From: Bacteroidia bacterium
Lineage (GTDB): Bacteria; Bacteroidota; Bacteroidia; Flavobacteriales; Flavobacteriaceae
Reading direction: 5' to 3'
DNA length: 34,720 nt
Assembly: GCA_030431085.1 (NCBI GenBank)
Contig: JAUIJW010000002.1
Span: 1-34,720, forward strand
How positions within the stretch are numbered: the stretch's first letter is position 1; each line of letters starts with the position of its first letter. The notes beneath the pieces are model-generated. The model had not been told where the DNA came from and searched no databases. It saw only the letters and a list, made by a program, of their open reading frames with translations. The translations under genes were made by a program, and so were the position numbers. Positions 28,001-34,720 of the stretch are shown here, in pieces.

Positions 28001-28398
28001 GTAGCACTTACCTCAAGCGTTTGGTTGTTAGTAAACCTTCTTGCGGTTTCTTTAATTACAGCAAAAGCTTCTGGCTGGATTTCGTTTAAAATACCTTCAG
28101 TGATTTGATAAATATCATCATTAAGCTGATCGATTTCTTTATAAATAGCTTCCTTTCGATCAACGTTTGCTGTTTCTAATTCTGATTCTAACTCTGAAAC
28201 TTGTTGTCTTAGCTCTTGAGTAGCTTGGGCAATTTTATGTTTAAATTCTGAAGTTTTTGCTCTTAGTTGATCTAAACTTAATGCTCCAATCTCTGCTTCA
28301 AACGCAGAAACTTTGTTTACAATGGGCTGTAAAAGTTTTAAATCTTTTTTCTTTTTATCGCCAACAAAGGCCTTTAGTACTGAATCTAGAATACTCAT
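25066..28398 (-). CDS. secA: Preprotein translocase ATPase SecA
   Basis: SecA drives unfolded preproteins through SecYEG by ATP hydrolysis. The 1110-residue protein contains Walker A G193-E-G-K-T197 (MTGEGKT), Walker B D298-E-V-D301, the C-terminal motor motif QLRGRAGRQGDPGSSQFY, and helical scaffold and wing regions. Relative to E. coli SecA (901 residues) there is an early coiled-coil expansion (about 45-105) and an insertion of about 120 residues after TPLIISG (about 315-440), both usual in Bacteroidota. The C-terminus (KNISTGESKTVKYKQAIPFIEKGEW) replaces the zinc-binding SecB-contact tail with the Bacteroidota version. It appears to be transcribed alone, between the terminator at 28482-28510 and the long hairpin at 24977-25045. 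Confidence 0.98.
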   Translation of the reverse strand: MSILDSVLKAFVGDKKKKDLKLLQPIVNKVSAFEAEIGALSLDQLRAKTSEFKHKIAQATQELRQQVSELESELETANVDRKEAIYKEIDQLNDDIYQITEGILNEIQPEAFAVIKETARRFTNNQTLEVSATAFDRELSTKDYVTLEGDKAIWKNNWDAAGAAITWDMVHYDVQLIGGSVLHQGKIAEMMTGEGKTLVATLPIYLNALTGNGVHVVTVNDYLAKRDALWMGPIFEFHGLTIDCIDNHQPNSEERRKAYLADITYGTNNEFGFDYLRDNMSHSPNDLVQRPHNYAIVDEVDSVLIDDARTPLIISGATAQGDRHEFNELKPKVDEIVRIQNKYLTGILSEAKKLIKEGNTKEGAFLLYRVYRGLPKNKALIKFLSQEGIKQLLQKTENHYMQDNNREMPQIDEALYFVIDEKNNSIDLTDKGITHLSGDNQDDHFFVLPDMGVEVGKIDSQEISAEDKAKAKEELYREFSIKSERIHTLNQLLKAYTLFEKDVEYVLIDGQVKIVDEQTGRVMDGRRYSDGLHQAIEAKENVKIEAATQTFATITLQNYFRMYRKLSGMTGTAITESGEFWEIYKLDVVEIPTNRPLIRDDREDLIFKTKREKYNAVIEEIGKLVDQKRPVLVGTTSVEISELLSKMLSIRKIEHNVLNAKLHKKEADIVALAGNPGVVTIATNMAGRGTDIKLSDEVKAAGGLAIIGTERHDSRRVDRQLRGRAGRQGDPGSSQFYVSLEDNLMRLFGSERIAKMMDRMGLQEGEVIQHSMISKSIERAQKKVEENNFGIRKRLLEYDDIMNAQREVIYKRRRHALYGERLQVDIVNMIYDTCEAIVINNKPNNDFSNFEFELIRFSSTTSPFSEEEFKSKDERVLIDELYETVYQHYQNKIENNAVAAFPVIKDVYEKQGDRYERIVVPFTDGVKSLQVVTNLKEAYDSNGKQLIKDFEKNITLAIIDDTWKNHLRKMDDLKQSVQNASYEQKDPLLIYKFEAFELFKQMLEKVNKEVMSFLFKGELPSQNPQQVSQAKEQKREKVQLSKEEFSSPTQETSTNQTQQPQVTETIVRAERKIGRNEKVTIKNISTGESKTVKYKQAIPFIEKGEWVLMD

Positions 28399-28481
28399 AA
28401 TGTTTTGATATTTATATAGGTTGTTAAACCCTTAAAATGAAATTGTCTAAGATTTTATAGGTTGAGTGGATGAAAATAGAA

Positions 28482-28510
28482 CAAAAAAAAAGTCTCATGT
28501 CGAGACTTTT
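28482..28510 (-). terminator. Terminator after the DUF2795 gene
   Basis: The stem AAAAGTCTC (28488-28496) / GAGACTTTT (28502-28510) has a 5-base loop and, on the minus strand, is followed by an uninterrupted T-run (A-run at 28483-28490 on the plus strand). It lies four bases beyond the stop of the DUF2795 gene. Confidence 0.85.
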
Positions 28511-28513
28511 AAT

Positions 28514-28735
28514 TTAATATTCATCTTCATTCCAAAGAAAATCCTCATCTGTAGGATAATCTGGCCAAATCTCTTGGATGATTTCATATACTTCACCTTC
28601 ATCTTCTAAAGCCTGTAAATTTTCTACAACCTCTAAAGGAGCTCCTGTTCTTATTGCATAATCAATAAGTTCATCTTTAGTAGCTGGCCAAGGCGCATCA
28701 CTTAGGTATGATGCCAGTTCTAATGTCCAATACAT
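28514..28735 (-). CDS. DUF2795 protein
   Basis: This 73-residue acidic cytoplasmic protein (MYWTLELASYLSDAPWPATK ... LIDYAIRTGAPLEVVENLQAL ... YEIIQEIWPDYPTDEDFLWNEDEY) is almost invariant across Bacteroidota. Its core resembles the DUF2795 helical fold with DAPWPATKDELIDYA. No biochemical role is established that I know of. It has its own strong promoter (28761-28792) and terminator, implying a short, well-expressed monocistronic mRNA. Confidence 0.92.
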   Translation of the reverse strand: MYWTLELASYLSDAPWPATKDELIDYAIRTGAPLEVVENLQALEDEGEVYEIIQEIWPDYPTDEDFLWNEDEY

Positions 28736-28760
28736 AATTAAAACTAATTTTCAATTTTAT

Positions 28761-28792
28761 GCAAAAGTAATTTTTTTAAGCAGAAAAGCAAG
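28761..28792 (-). promoter_or_regulatory. Consensus Bacteroidota promoter for the DUF2795 gene
   Basis: On the minus strand, TTG (28791-28789) and TACTTTTG (28769-28762) are separated by exactly 19 bases, matching the -33/-7 consensus TTG-N19-TAnnTTTG. The -7 box is 26 bases ahead of the ATG. Confidence 0.8.
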
Positions 28793-28873
28793 TATTTTGT
28801 TTATTATTTTTAAGGTTTAAAAAGAACGTGTTTTTTAAAGAAATAAATAGCTAATATAATCATTAGGTTTAGG

Positions 28874-29446
28874 TTAGGTTTTTTTTGGAATCCATTTAAT
28901 TTCTTCAATGTTTTTATCATGAGACAACTTTCGTGCCAACACAAAAATATAGTCGGATAGGCGGTTGAGATATTGGATGATAATGGGTTGAATAGGCTCA
29001 TTATCATGAAGTTCAACACAAATTCTTTCTGCTTTTCTACAAATACATCGTGCAATATGACAATATGACACTTGTGTATCTCCTCCAGGAAGGATAAAAT
29101 GAGTCATGGGTGGTAAAGTTTCATTCATATGGTCAATCTCGTGCTCCATAAACTCAATGTCGTTTTGATCTACCTTAATGATTTGAAGTCGGTCTTTTCC
29201 GTTTTTTAGTTTTTCTTTATCTGGAGGTGTAGCCAGTGTAGAGCCAATGGTAAACAATTCATTCTGAATTTTAATTAAGGCTGTTGTATCTTTTGAGTTT
29301 AATTTTTCGCTTCTAATTAAACCGATATAAGAGTTTAACTCGTCGATAGTGCCATAAGCCTCAATTCTTTGGTTGTATTTCTTTACTCTTGTGCCCCCAA
29401 ATAGAGATGTTTCTCCTAGATCGCCAGTTTTGGTGTAAATTTTCAT
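28874..29446 (-). CDS. Cob(I)yrinic acid a,c-diamide adenosyltransferase, PduO type
   Basis: This 190-residue enzyme transfers the adenosyl group of ATP to cob(I)alamin. PduO-family hallmarks are present: the N-terminal ATP site KIYTKTGDLGETSLFGGTRV, RIEAYGTIDELNSYIGLI, CRKAERICVEL and the C-terminal YLNRLSDYIFVLAR. The gene starts 3 bases after the methyltransferase stop, so the two form an operon. No other cobalamin biosynthesis gene is visible; the enzyme probably serves salvage of imported corrinoid. Confidence 0.95.
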   Translation of the reverse strand: MKIYTKTGDLGETSLFGGTRVKKYNQRIEAYGTIDELNSYIGLIRSEKLNSKDTTALIKIQNELFTIGSTLATPPDKEKLKNGKDRLQIIKVDQNDIEFMEHEIDHMNETLPPMTHFILPGGDTQVSYCHIARCICRKAERICVELHDNEPIQPIIIQYLNRLSDYIFVLARKLSHDKNIEEIKWIPKKT

Positions 29447-29449
29447 GAT

Positions 29450-30232
29450 TTAAACTCTAATTTTAAAATGTTGTTTAGGTTGTTCACTTCTAAAAAAGAC
29501 AATGCCCCATTTAAAAGTATCAACAGTTACACTTACCGCTTTGTCATTTTTAATGTGCTGCCATGCGGACTCCATTTCGGAACTCCAATGAATATCATCA
29601 AAGATAAATATACTTTCGTTTTTAATTTGTGATTTACATAGATTAAAATATTCTATAGTGGCAGATTTTGTGTGATTGCCATCGAAATAAATCAAATCAA
29701 ATTGATTATTCTTTAATACTTTCGGCATGATTTGATTGAATTCGCCAACCTCAAGGTTAACATTATTAAATTGATGTTTATTTAATTGTTGTTTAGCTAC
29801 ACCTGAAGTTTTTGGGCACCCTTCTAGGGTAATAACTTTAGAGACAGAATCAGATATTGAAAGACCAGAAGTTGACAATCCTAATGAAGTACCTATTTCC
29901 AACACTCTAGAAACCTTAAAATATGTGCATATTTTATAAAGTAAAATGGTGTTTTTTAACGTTATACCGGCATTTTTTGCTATCGCGGAAATACGTCTTT
30001 CATTACTTTTGAATACTTTTGATCCTGCTCCAAAATCTGTGACATTAATAATGGTATCATTATTTAACAAATCCCTTCTATAGGCCTTGAGTACTTTAAT
30101 TTTTGCAGGATTATTGATAGAATTATTATATAAGCATTGTGTAATAAAATGATACACAAAAGGAGAGTGGATACCATGTTGATTGTTAGAAGAAAATATA
30201 AATTTTAGATATGCCCAAACTTGAAAATTCAA
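29450..30232 (-). CDS. Class I SAM-dependent methyltransferase
   Basis: The protein of 260 residues starts at TTG (MNFQVWAYLKFIFSSNNQHG); HGIHSPFVYHFITQCLY is a recurrent N-terminus of a flavobacterial family. The SAM-binding motif I is VLEIGTSLGLSTS (about 110-122), motif II is VITLEGCP, and the FDLIYFDGNHTKSATIEYFN region gives the acidic motif typical of the Methyltransf_24 class. The substrate is unknown; homologues act on O-linked sugars or small molecules. It is the first gene of a pair with the cobalamin adenosyltransferase, diverging from the polysaccharide locus across an 89-base gap. Confidence 0.82.
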   Translation of the reverse strand: MNFQVWAYLKFIFSSNNQHGIHSPFVYHFITQCLYNNSINNPAKIKVLKAYRRDLLNNDTIINVTDFGAGSKVFKSNERRISAIAKNAGITLKNTILLYKICTYFKVSRVLEIGTSLGLSTSGLSISDSVSKVITLEGCPKTSGVAKQQLNKHQFNNVNLEVGEFNQIMPKVLKNNQFDLIYFDGNHTKSATIEYFNLCKSQIKNESIFIFDDIHWSSEMESAWQHIKNDKAVSVTVDTFKWGIVFFRSEQPKQHFKIRV

Positions 30233-30268
30233 TACTACTTTTTAATTGCGAAAATAGCTAGAAATTTT

Positions 30269-30300
30269 ATTGCTGTGAACAATTTTAAAATTATATTTGC
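30269..30300 (+). promoter_or_regulatory. Consensus Bacteroidota promoter of the polysaccharide operon
   Basis: ATTG (30269-30272) and TATATTTG (30292-30299) are separated by 19 bases, matching TTG-N19-TAnnTTTG. The ATG of the export gene is 22 bases after the -7 box. The following genes are separated by 6-28 bases, so this promoter probably drives all of them. Confidence 0.78.
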
Positions 30301-30321
30301 CATTTAGTCAAAAAAATAAGA

Positions 30322-31110
30322 ATGAAGAAGTACATAACCTTCCTATTGCTTTCCATATTGTTCTTTTCTTGTGTTCCGAATAAAGATTTGGTTTATTTTC
30401 AAGGAGAACTTGAAGATAGTGAGAATATTCAAAAATTACAAAATGAGCCTTATAAATTACAGGTGAATGATATGCTTGATATTCAGATTAAATCTTCTGA
30501 TACCAAGTTAGTTGAATTGTTTCAATCTTCTGCAGGCGACTCTAATAATAATTCGAGATACAATGAAGAGAGTTTGTATTTTACGTCTTATAGTATTGAC
30601 GATCATGGTAATATTAGATTACCTTATATTGGGGAGATTAATGTATTGGGGTATACTACCAAAGAGGTACGCGAAAAAATAGAACAAGAGTTTTTACAAT
30701 ATTTTAAAAGTTCAGATGATTTTTTTATTAATGTAAAATTGGCAGGAATACGTTTCACCGTATTAGGAGAGGTGGGGAGTACAGGGACAAAGGTGATATT
30801 TCAAAACCAAGTTAGTTTGGTAGAAGCTATTGCCAATGCTGGCGATATCACGCTTGTAGGTAATAGGAAAAATGTTTCTGTTTTTAGAAAAACTATGGAT
30901 AAAACAGAAAGGTTTAAGATAGATATGACTGATATGTCTACCTTTAATTCTGATAACTTTTTTATTCAATCCAATGATGTTATTTATGTTGAGCCGTTAA
31001 AGCAAAAATCATGGGGAACAGGAACTACGGGAGTTCAAACACTAACTACAGTAATATCAGTTTTGTCTTTAGTTACAACAGCAATATTATTGATTAATTC
31101 GACTAAATAA
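30322..31110 (+). CDS. wza: Wza-like polysaccharide export outer membrane lipoprotein
   Basis: This 262-residue lipoprotein has a signal ending LFFSC (C17). The Poly_export (PES) domain is at about 45-140 (YKLQVNDMLDIQI ... IRLPYIGEINVLGYTTKEVREKIEQEF). An SLBB-like segment (FTVLGEVGSTG ... VSLVEAIANAGDI) follows, and the protein closes with a hydrophobic helix (TLTTVISVLSLVTTAILL) before INSTK. Wza oligomers form the outer membrane channel for capsule or exopolysaccharide. It is the first gene behind a consensus promoter and precedes a Wzc homologue by 16 bases. It is shorter than E. coli Wza (379 residues), as is usual in Bacteroidota. Confidence 0.92.
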   Translation: MKKYITFLLLSILFFSCVPNKDLVYFQGELEDSENIQKLQNEPYKLQVNDMLDIQIKSSDTKLVELFQSSAGDSNNNSRYNEESLYFTSYSIDDHGNIRLPYIGEINVLGYTTKEVREKIEQEFLQYFKSSDDFFINVKLAGIRFTVLGEVGSTGTKVIFQNQVSLVEAIANAGDITLVGNRKNVSVFRKTMDKTERFKIDMTDMSTFNSDNFFIQSNDVIYVEPLKQKSWGTGTTGVQTLTTVISVLSLVTTAILLINSTK

Positions 31111-31126
31111 GATAATCCATTGTTTA

Positions 31127-33580
31127 ATGAAACAATTGAATAATATAGATATAAACGAGCTGCAAACTTTTGATATAAAGGAATATATTTATAAAGTTCT
31201 AGGTTATTGGAAACTTTTTGTTGTAACCATTGTGATTGCACTTGTAATTGCAAAAATTGTAAATAACGTTTCAGAAAAAGTTTATAATCTGGAGAGTTTA
31301 ATCACTGTTAAAGACGAGCAAAATCCGTTATTTTCTTCAAGTACAAATATTGCATTTAATTGGGGTGGACCGAGCGATAAGGTTGAAACGATAATAACGA
31401 TACTTCAGTCAAGAACTCATAATGAAAAAGTAGTTAAAAAGTTAAACTATTATATAGATTATCTAAAAGATGCTACTTTTAGAAAAACTGACGTGTATGG
31501 AAATACGCCATTTATTGTAGAAATAGATACTTTGGCCTATCAACTCCAAAATACCGAAATCAAATTAACATTCTTGAATAATGATGAGGTGAATTTAACT
31601 TTAGAGTTTGATGATGAGAATAATAAACTAATAAATTATAGCAATAACAATACTAAATCGTTTGTGCCAGAAAACTTGATTTACGATAGAACTTTTGCCA
31701 TAGGAGAACCCATTGTTACACCATATTTTAATTTCATAGTTAAAAGTAAGAACGCCTTAAACGACTTATCAGGTAAAGAGTATTTTATTAGATTTAATAA
31801 TTTCAATAGTGCTGTAAAAAAATGTCAGCAAATTGATGTATCTACGTTAAAGAAAGGAACTTCAATTTTGGAGCTAAGTTATAGCGGTTCGAATAAAAAA
31901 CGAATAGAAGATTTTTTAAATACTACCGTAGATGTACTGGATAAAGATCAAAGAAATCAAAAAATTAAATATGCTCTAAAAACGAAACAATATATCGATA
32001 CGCTTTTTGAAGTAGAGGCCAATAGTTTAAAAAGCATAGAAACAGATTTAGGAGAATATAAACAAGAAAATAAAATTTATGACCTTTCTGCCGAAGGTAG
32101 TGCATTGCTGGAAGAGGCAACTAAGTTAGATAGTGAACTCGAGGCTACAAGAAATAGACTAGAGTATTTGAATAATTTGGATAATTATTTAAGAAATAAC
32201 AATATTCTTAATAGTGAAAGTATACCAGCTCCTGCACTTATTGATATGGAGGATCCTAATATTATCAATAGCGTAAACAACTTAATATTAAAGTCTAAGA
32301 CAAAAGAAGGGCTAGAGTTAAAGGTGAAGTCTAATTATCCTCCCTTAATTAAACTGAATGAAGAGATTAAACTTGAGAGACAAATTTTATTAGAACAAAT
32401 AGCTTCTTTAAAAGTATCCATTCGTAATAATCTTAATAATTTGACTAGACGAATGGCAAGAAATAATTCTCGATTAAGTAAACTTAATCCTAAAGAACAG
32501 CGTCTGTTAAACTTTCAAAGAAAATATAATATCACTGAAGCAAATTATAATTATCTAAAGCAAAAAAGTTATGAAGCAGGTACGGCTATAGCTGCTAATG
32601 TCTCGGATATTAAAATTTTAGATAATGCTAAAGATGTTGGTCAAGGTCCAATTAAACCTAAAAACACATTTAATTATTTAGTAGCTTTAATGTCGGGTAT
32701 TATGTTGCCAATGCTTTATATCCTTACTAAAGAAACTTTAAATAATAAAATTCAAACAGTAGAAGAGATAGAAAAAACCTATAAAATTCCTGTATTAGGT
32801 GTTATTGGTAAAAATCATTACGATAAAAACCGATTGGTAGTAAGTAGAAAGCCTAATTCTACTATAGCAGAATCGTTTAGGGCATTAAGGTCGAATATTC
32901 AGTTTTTATTACCCAATGAGAAAAAAACAAAAACCATTGTCATTACGTCATCTGTAAGTGGAGAAGGTAAAACAATGTGTGCAGAGAATATGGCTACAGT
33001 TTTTGCCATGAGTGGTAAAAAAACAATTTTATTAGGTTTAGACCTTAGAAAGCCTAAAATGCATACAGATTTCGAAGCCGATAATAGAGAAGGAGTTGTT
33101 AACTATTTAATAGGAGAAAAAAACTTAGAAGAAGTTGTTACCCCTTCTGGTATCACGAATTTAGATATTGTTACTTCCGGACCAGTACCTCCTAACCCTT
33201 CCGAACTTATTTTAAGTGAGAGAGCAGAAGAGTTATTTGAGAAATTATATCAACAATATGAGTATATCATTGTTGATACGCCACCTGTTGGTTTAGTAGC
33301 AGATGCTTTAGAATTATTTAAGTATGCAGATGCTATTATTTATATGATTAGGCAAAATTATACTCAGAGAGGTATGCCTAAGATGATAGATGCTAAGTAC
33401 GACAATAATGAAGTGAAAAATATTTGCTATGTACTTAATGATTTTGCTGTTCAAAATAAATATGGTGGAGGCTACGGCTATGGTTACGGCTATGGTTACG
33501 GTTATGGGAAGTATGGGAATGGCTATCATACTAATGAGAAGAAATCTTTTATTCAAAAGGTGAGAGATAGATTTAGCTAA
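31127..33580 (+). CDS. wzc: Wzc-like tyrosine-protein kinase / polysaccharide co-polymerase
   Basis: This 817-residue inner membrane protein combines a Wzz-like periplasmic region, bounded by transmembrane helices at about 30-48 and 518-535, with a C-terminal BY-kinase domain. Coiled-coil segments lie between the helices (about 285-440). The kinase has SFRALRSNIQFLLP, Walker A G612-E-G-K-T616, Walker A' LLGLDLRKPKMH and Walker B IIVDTPPVG. The C-terminal tail holds six consecutive Gly-Tyr pairs from residue 782, plus further Tyr residues. It is the expected autophosphorylation cluster that controls oligomerisation and polymer length. It sits between wza and an initiating phosphoglycosyl transferase. 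Confidence 0.95.
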   Translation: MKQLNNIDINELQTFDIKEYIYKVLGYWKLFVVTIVIALVIAKIVNNVSEKVYNLESLITVKDEQNPLFSSSTNIAFNWGGPSDKVETIITILQSRTHNEKVVKKLNYYIDYLKDATFRKTDVYGNTPFIVEIDTLAYQLQNTEIKLTFLNNDEVNLTLEFDDENNKLINYSNNNTKSFVPENLIYDRTFAIGEPIVTPYFNFIVKSKNALNDLSGKEYFIRFNNFNSAVKKCQQIDVSTLKKGTSILELSYSGSNKKRIEDFLNTTVDVLDKDQRNQKIKYALKTKQYIDTLFEVEANSLKSIETDLGEYKQENKIYDLSAEGSALLEEATKLDSELEATRNRLEYLNNLDNYLRNNNILNSESIPAPALIDMEDPNIINSVNNLILKSKTKEGLELKVKSNYPPLIKLNEEIKLERQILLEQIASLKVSIRNNLNNLTRRMARNNSRLSKLNPKEQRLLNFQRKYNITEANYNYLKQKSYEAGTAIAANVSDIKILDNAKDVGQGPIKPKNTFNYLVALMSGIMLPMLYILTKETLNNKIQTVEEIEKTYKIPVLGVIGKNHYDKNRLVVSRKPNSTIAESFRALRSNIQFLLPNEKKTKTIVITSSVSGEGKTMCAENMATVFAMSGKKTILLGLDLRKPKMHTDFEADNREGVVNYLIGEKNLEEVVTPSGITNLDIVTSGPVPPNPSELILSERAEELFEKLYQQYEYIIVDTPPVGLVADALELFKYADAIIYMIRQNYTQRGMPKMIDAKYDNNEVKNICYVLNDFAVQNKYGGGYGYGYGYGYGYGKYGNGYHTNEKKSFIQKVRDRFS
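33470..33505 (+). repeat. Short tandem repeat encoding (Gly-Tyr)6 in the Wzc tail
   Basis: The GGY-TAY unit is repeated six times, and within it the 12-mer GGCTATGGTTAC occurs twice in tandem. It encodes the tyrosine cluster of Wzc. Both 6- and 12-base units preserve the frame, so copy-number change would lengthen or shorten the phosphorylation tail without truncating the protein. Confidence 0.85.
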
Positions 33581-33586
33581 AACACG

Positions 33587-34186
33587 ATGGCTTTAAACAA
33601 GATACAAAGTTTTAGTAAGCGCTCGTTTGATATTTTTGTATCTCTTATAGGTTTAATAATTTTAGGAGGCCTAATACTCCTTCTTTGGCTGCTTGCCACA
33701 ATATCTACAAAAAAAAATGGTTTATATGGTCAGGTAAGAGTAGGTAAAGATGGTAGTTTGTTTAAAATGTACAAGTTGCGTACCATGAGAGGAGCTCCTA
33801 ATATAAACCATATCACTGTAAAAGGAGATAGTAAAATTACAAGAGTTGGTCAATTCATGAGGTTCTTTAAACTGGATGAAATGCCGCAATTGTATAATGT
33901 TTTGATAGGAGAAATGAGTATGGTTGGGCCTAGACCTGATGTGCCAGGATATGCCGATAAACTTAAAGGTGATGATAGAATTATTTTGTCGGTTAAACCA
34001 GGGATTACAGGACCGGCGACCCTAAAATATAGAAATGAAGAAGAGGTTTTATCGAAACAAATAGATCCTATTACCTATAATAATGAAGTAATTTGGAAAG
34101 ATAAAGTTGTTATTAATAAAGAATATGTTAAAAATTGGACATTTTTAAAAGATATTAAGTTAATAGTGCAAACTATTTTTAATTAA
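33587..34186 (+). CDS. Small monotopic phosphoglycosyl transferase (PglC/WcaJ-C-terminal type)
   Basis: This 199-residue enzyme would start the repeat unit by moving a sugar-1-phosphate from a UDP-sugar to undecaprenyl phosphate. It has one N-terminal membrane segment (SFDIFVSLIGLIILGGLILLLWLL, the re-entrant helix type), KMYKLRTM, the catalytic Asp-Glu pair in KLDEMPQLYNVLIGEMSMVGPRP, and PGITGPATL. The size matches PglC and the C-terminal domain of WcaJ/WbaP; the N-terminal multi-pass domain of those is missing. The gene lies 6 bases after wzc. The sugar is not certain; the neighbouring TviB-like dehydrogenase points to an N-acetylhexosamine-based polymer. Confidence 0.93.
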   Translation: MALNKIQSFSKRSFDIFVSLIGLIILGGLILLLWLLATISTKKNGLYGQVRVGKDGSLFKMYKLRTMRGAPNINHITVKGDSKITRVGQFMRFFKLDEMPQLYNVLIGEMSMVGPRPDVPGYADKLKGDDRIILSVKPGITGPATLKYRNEEEVLSKQIDPITYNNEVIWKDKVVINKEYVKNWTFLKDIKLIVQTIFN

Positions 34187-34214
34187 ATTTGTCATCCCCT
34201 TAAAAAAAAATAGA

Positions 34215-34720
34215 ATGGAAAACTTTAAAATTGCCGTAATTGGTTTAGGCTACGTAGGATTACCTTTAGCTGTTGAATTTGCAAAAAAGTATCAAGTTGT
34301 AGGTTTTGATATCAATCAGAAAAGAGTTCATGAATTGAGAGAAAACAATGATTTTACTCTAGAAACATCTACAGAAGATTTAAAAAGTGTCAATACATCA
34401 TCATTTCAAGATTTAAGTAACTTAAAAACCGGATTATGGTTGTCTTATGATATCAATGATATTAAGGATGCTAATTTTTATGTGGTTACGGTGCCAACGC
34501 CAATTGATAAAAGTAAACAACCAGATTTAACGCCGCTATACAAGGCTAGTGAAACGGTTGGTCAAGTGCTGTCAAAAAACGACATTGTTGTTTATGAGTC
34601 TACAGTATTTCCTGGAGCAACAGAAGATGAGTGTATTCCAATATTAGAAAAAGTTTCAGGTCTTAAGTTTAACCAAGATTTTTTTGCAGGATACTCACCA
34701 GAAAGAATTAATCCTGGAGA
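34215..34720 (+). CDS. Nucleotide-sugar dehydrogenase, TviB/WbpA-like (3' partial)
   Basis: A frame from ATG 34215 runs off the right edge after 168 codons. The N-terminus MENFKIAVIGLGYVGLPLAVEF is a Rossmann NAD-binding motif (GxGxxG). VVTVPTPIDKSKQPDLTPL, YESTVFPGATEDECIPILE and GYSPERINPGE match the UDP-glucose/UDP-N-acetylhexosamine dehydrogenase family, closest by eye to TviB (Vi antigen, UDP-GlcNAc 6-dehydrogenase). It would produce a UDP-N-acetyl-hexuronic acid for the polysaccharide. The catalytic Cys lies beyond the window. A distinction between TviB, WbpA and WecC types needs the missing part and the downstream genes. Confidence 0.9.
   Translation, partial: MENFKIAVIGLGYVGLPLAVEFAKKYQVVGFDINQKRVHELRENNDFTLETSTEDLKSVNTSSFQDLSNLKTGLWLSYDINDIKDANFYVVTVPTPIDKSKQPDLTPLYKASETVGQVLSKNDIVVYESTVFPGATEDECIPILEKVSGLKFNQDFFAGYSPERINPG

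Noticed and set aside
28810..29055. Minus-strand 81-codon frame overlapping the end of the cobalamin adenosyltransferase
   Set aside because: It lies in another frame of a well-supported enzyme, has no recognisable pattern and is best explained as a shadow.
31035..31253. Minus-strand frame across the wza-wzc junction
   Set aside because: It overlaps two confident plus-strand genes and shows no motif or promoter.
33314..33556. Minus-strand 80-codon frame opposite the Wzc tail with Ile/Val/Ala repeats
   Set aside because: The repetitive peptide is simply the complement of the Gly-Tyr repeat; the plus-strand kinase is unambiguous.

Overview
The window looks like chromosomal DNA of a marine-type Flavobacteriaceae bacterium (Bacteroidota). 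The evidence is the low GC content, many TTG/GTG starts without Shine-Dalgarno sequences, -7 boxes of the TAnnTTTG type, a type IX secretion (T9SS) C-terminal sorting domain, STN/CarboxypepD_reg TonB-dependent receptors, DUF4249, and a 1110-residue SecA of the Bacteroidota kind. No rRNA, tRNA, CRISPR array, IS element or prophage gene was seen. The longest stretch without an annotated large gene (22954-23322) holds a 47-codon ORF.

Region 1 (1-9565, + strand) is a menaquinone cluster: a partial SPOR-domain protein, menA, a UPF0173/UlaG-like metal-dependent hydrolase, an SRPBCC protein, a VOC protein, menC, a CPBP membrane protease and menE. Between menA and the hydrolase sits a three-gene cassette (1449-4832). 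It encodes a small cysteine-motif protein, a lipoprotein with two YtkA/FixH-like Met/His-rich halves, and an OprC/NosA-type outer membrane receptor that keeps the CxxxM and HxM copper-binding motifs. It is probably a copper uptake or handling unit. menC appears to start at a non-canonical ATC codon (6498), because conserved MenC N-terminal residues are encoded upstream of the first TTG.

Region 2 (9555-16769, - strand) is a tight four-gene operon: a secreted protein of unknown function, an STN-type TonB receptor, a DUF4249 lipoprotein and an MG2/carboxypeptidase-regulatory/plug-like secreted protein. The genes abut or overlap, suggesting one envelope machine of unknown substrate. Upstream, behind a strong bidirectional terminator, is a PorT-like beta-barrel protein.

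Region 3 (16834-24930, - strand) holds a giant 2039-residue M4 (thermolysin-like) metallopeptidase predicted to be T9SS cargo, preceded by a 47-residue ORF, and a TPR-transmembrane-LuxR-type HTH regulator.

Region 4 (25066-30232, - strand) is housekeeping: secA, a DUF2795 protein with a near-perfect Bacteroidota promoter, a PduO-type cobalamin adenosyltransferase and a SAM methyltransferase.

Region 5 (30269-34720, + strand) is the start of a capsule or exopolysaccharide locus: promoter, Wza-like export lipoprotein, Wzc-like tyrosine kinase/co-polymerase with a Gly-Tyr repeat tail, a small PglC-like phosphoglycosyl transferase, and the 5' part of a TviB/WbpA-type nucleotide-sugar dehydrogenase that runs off the right edge.
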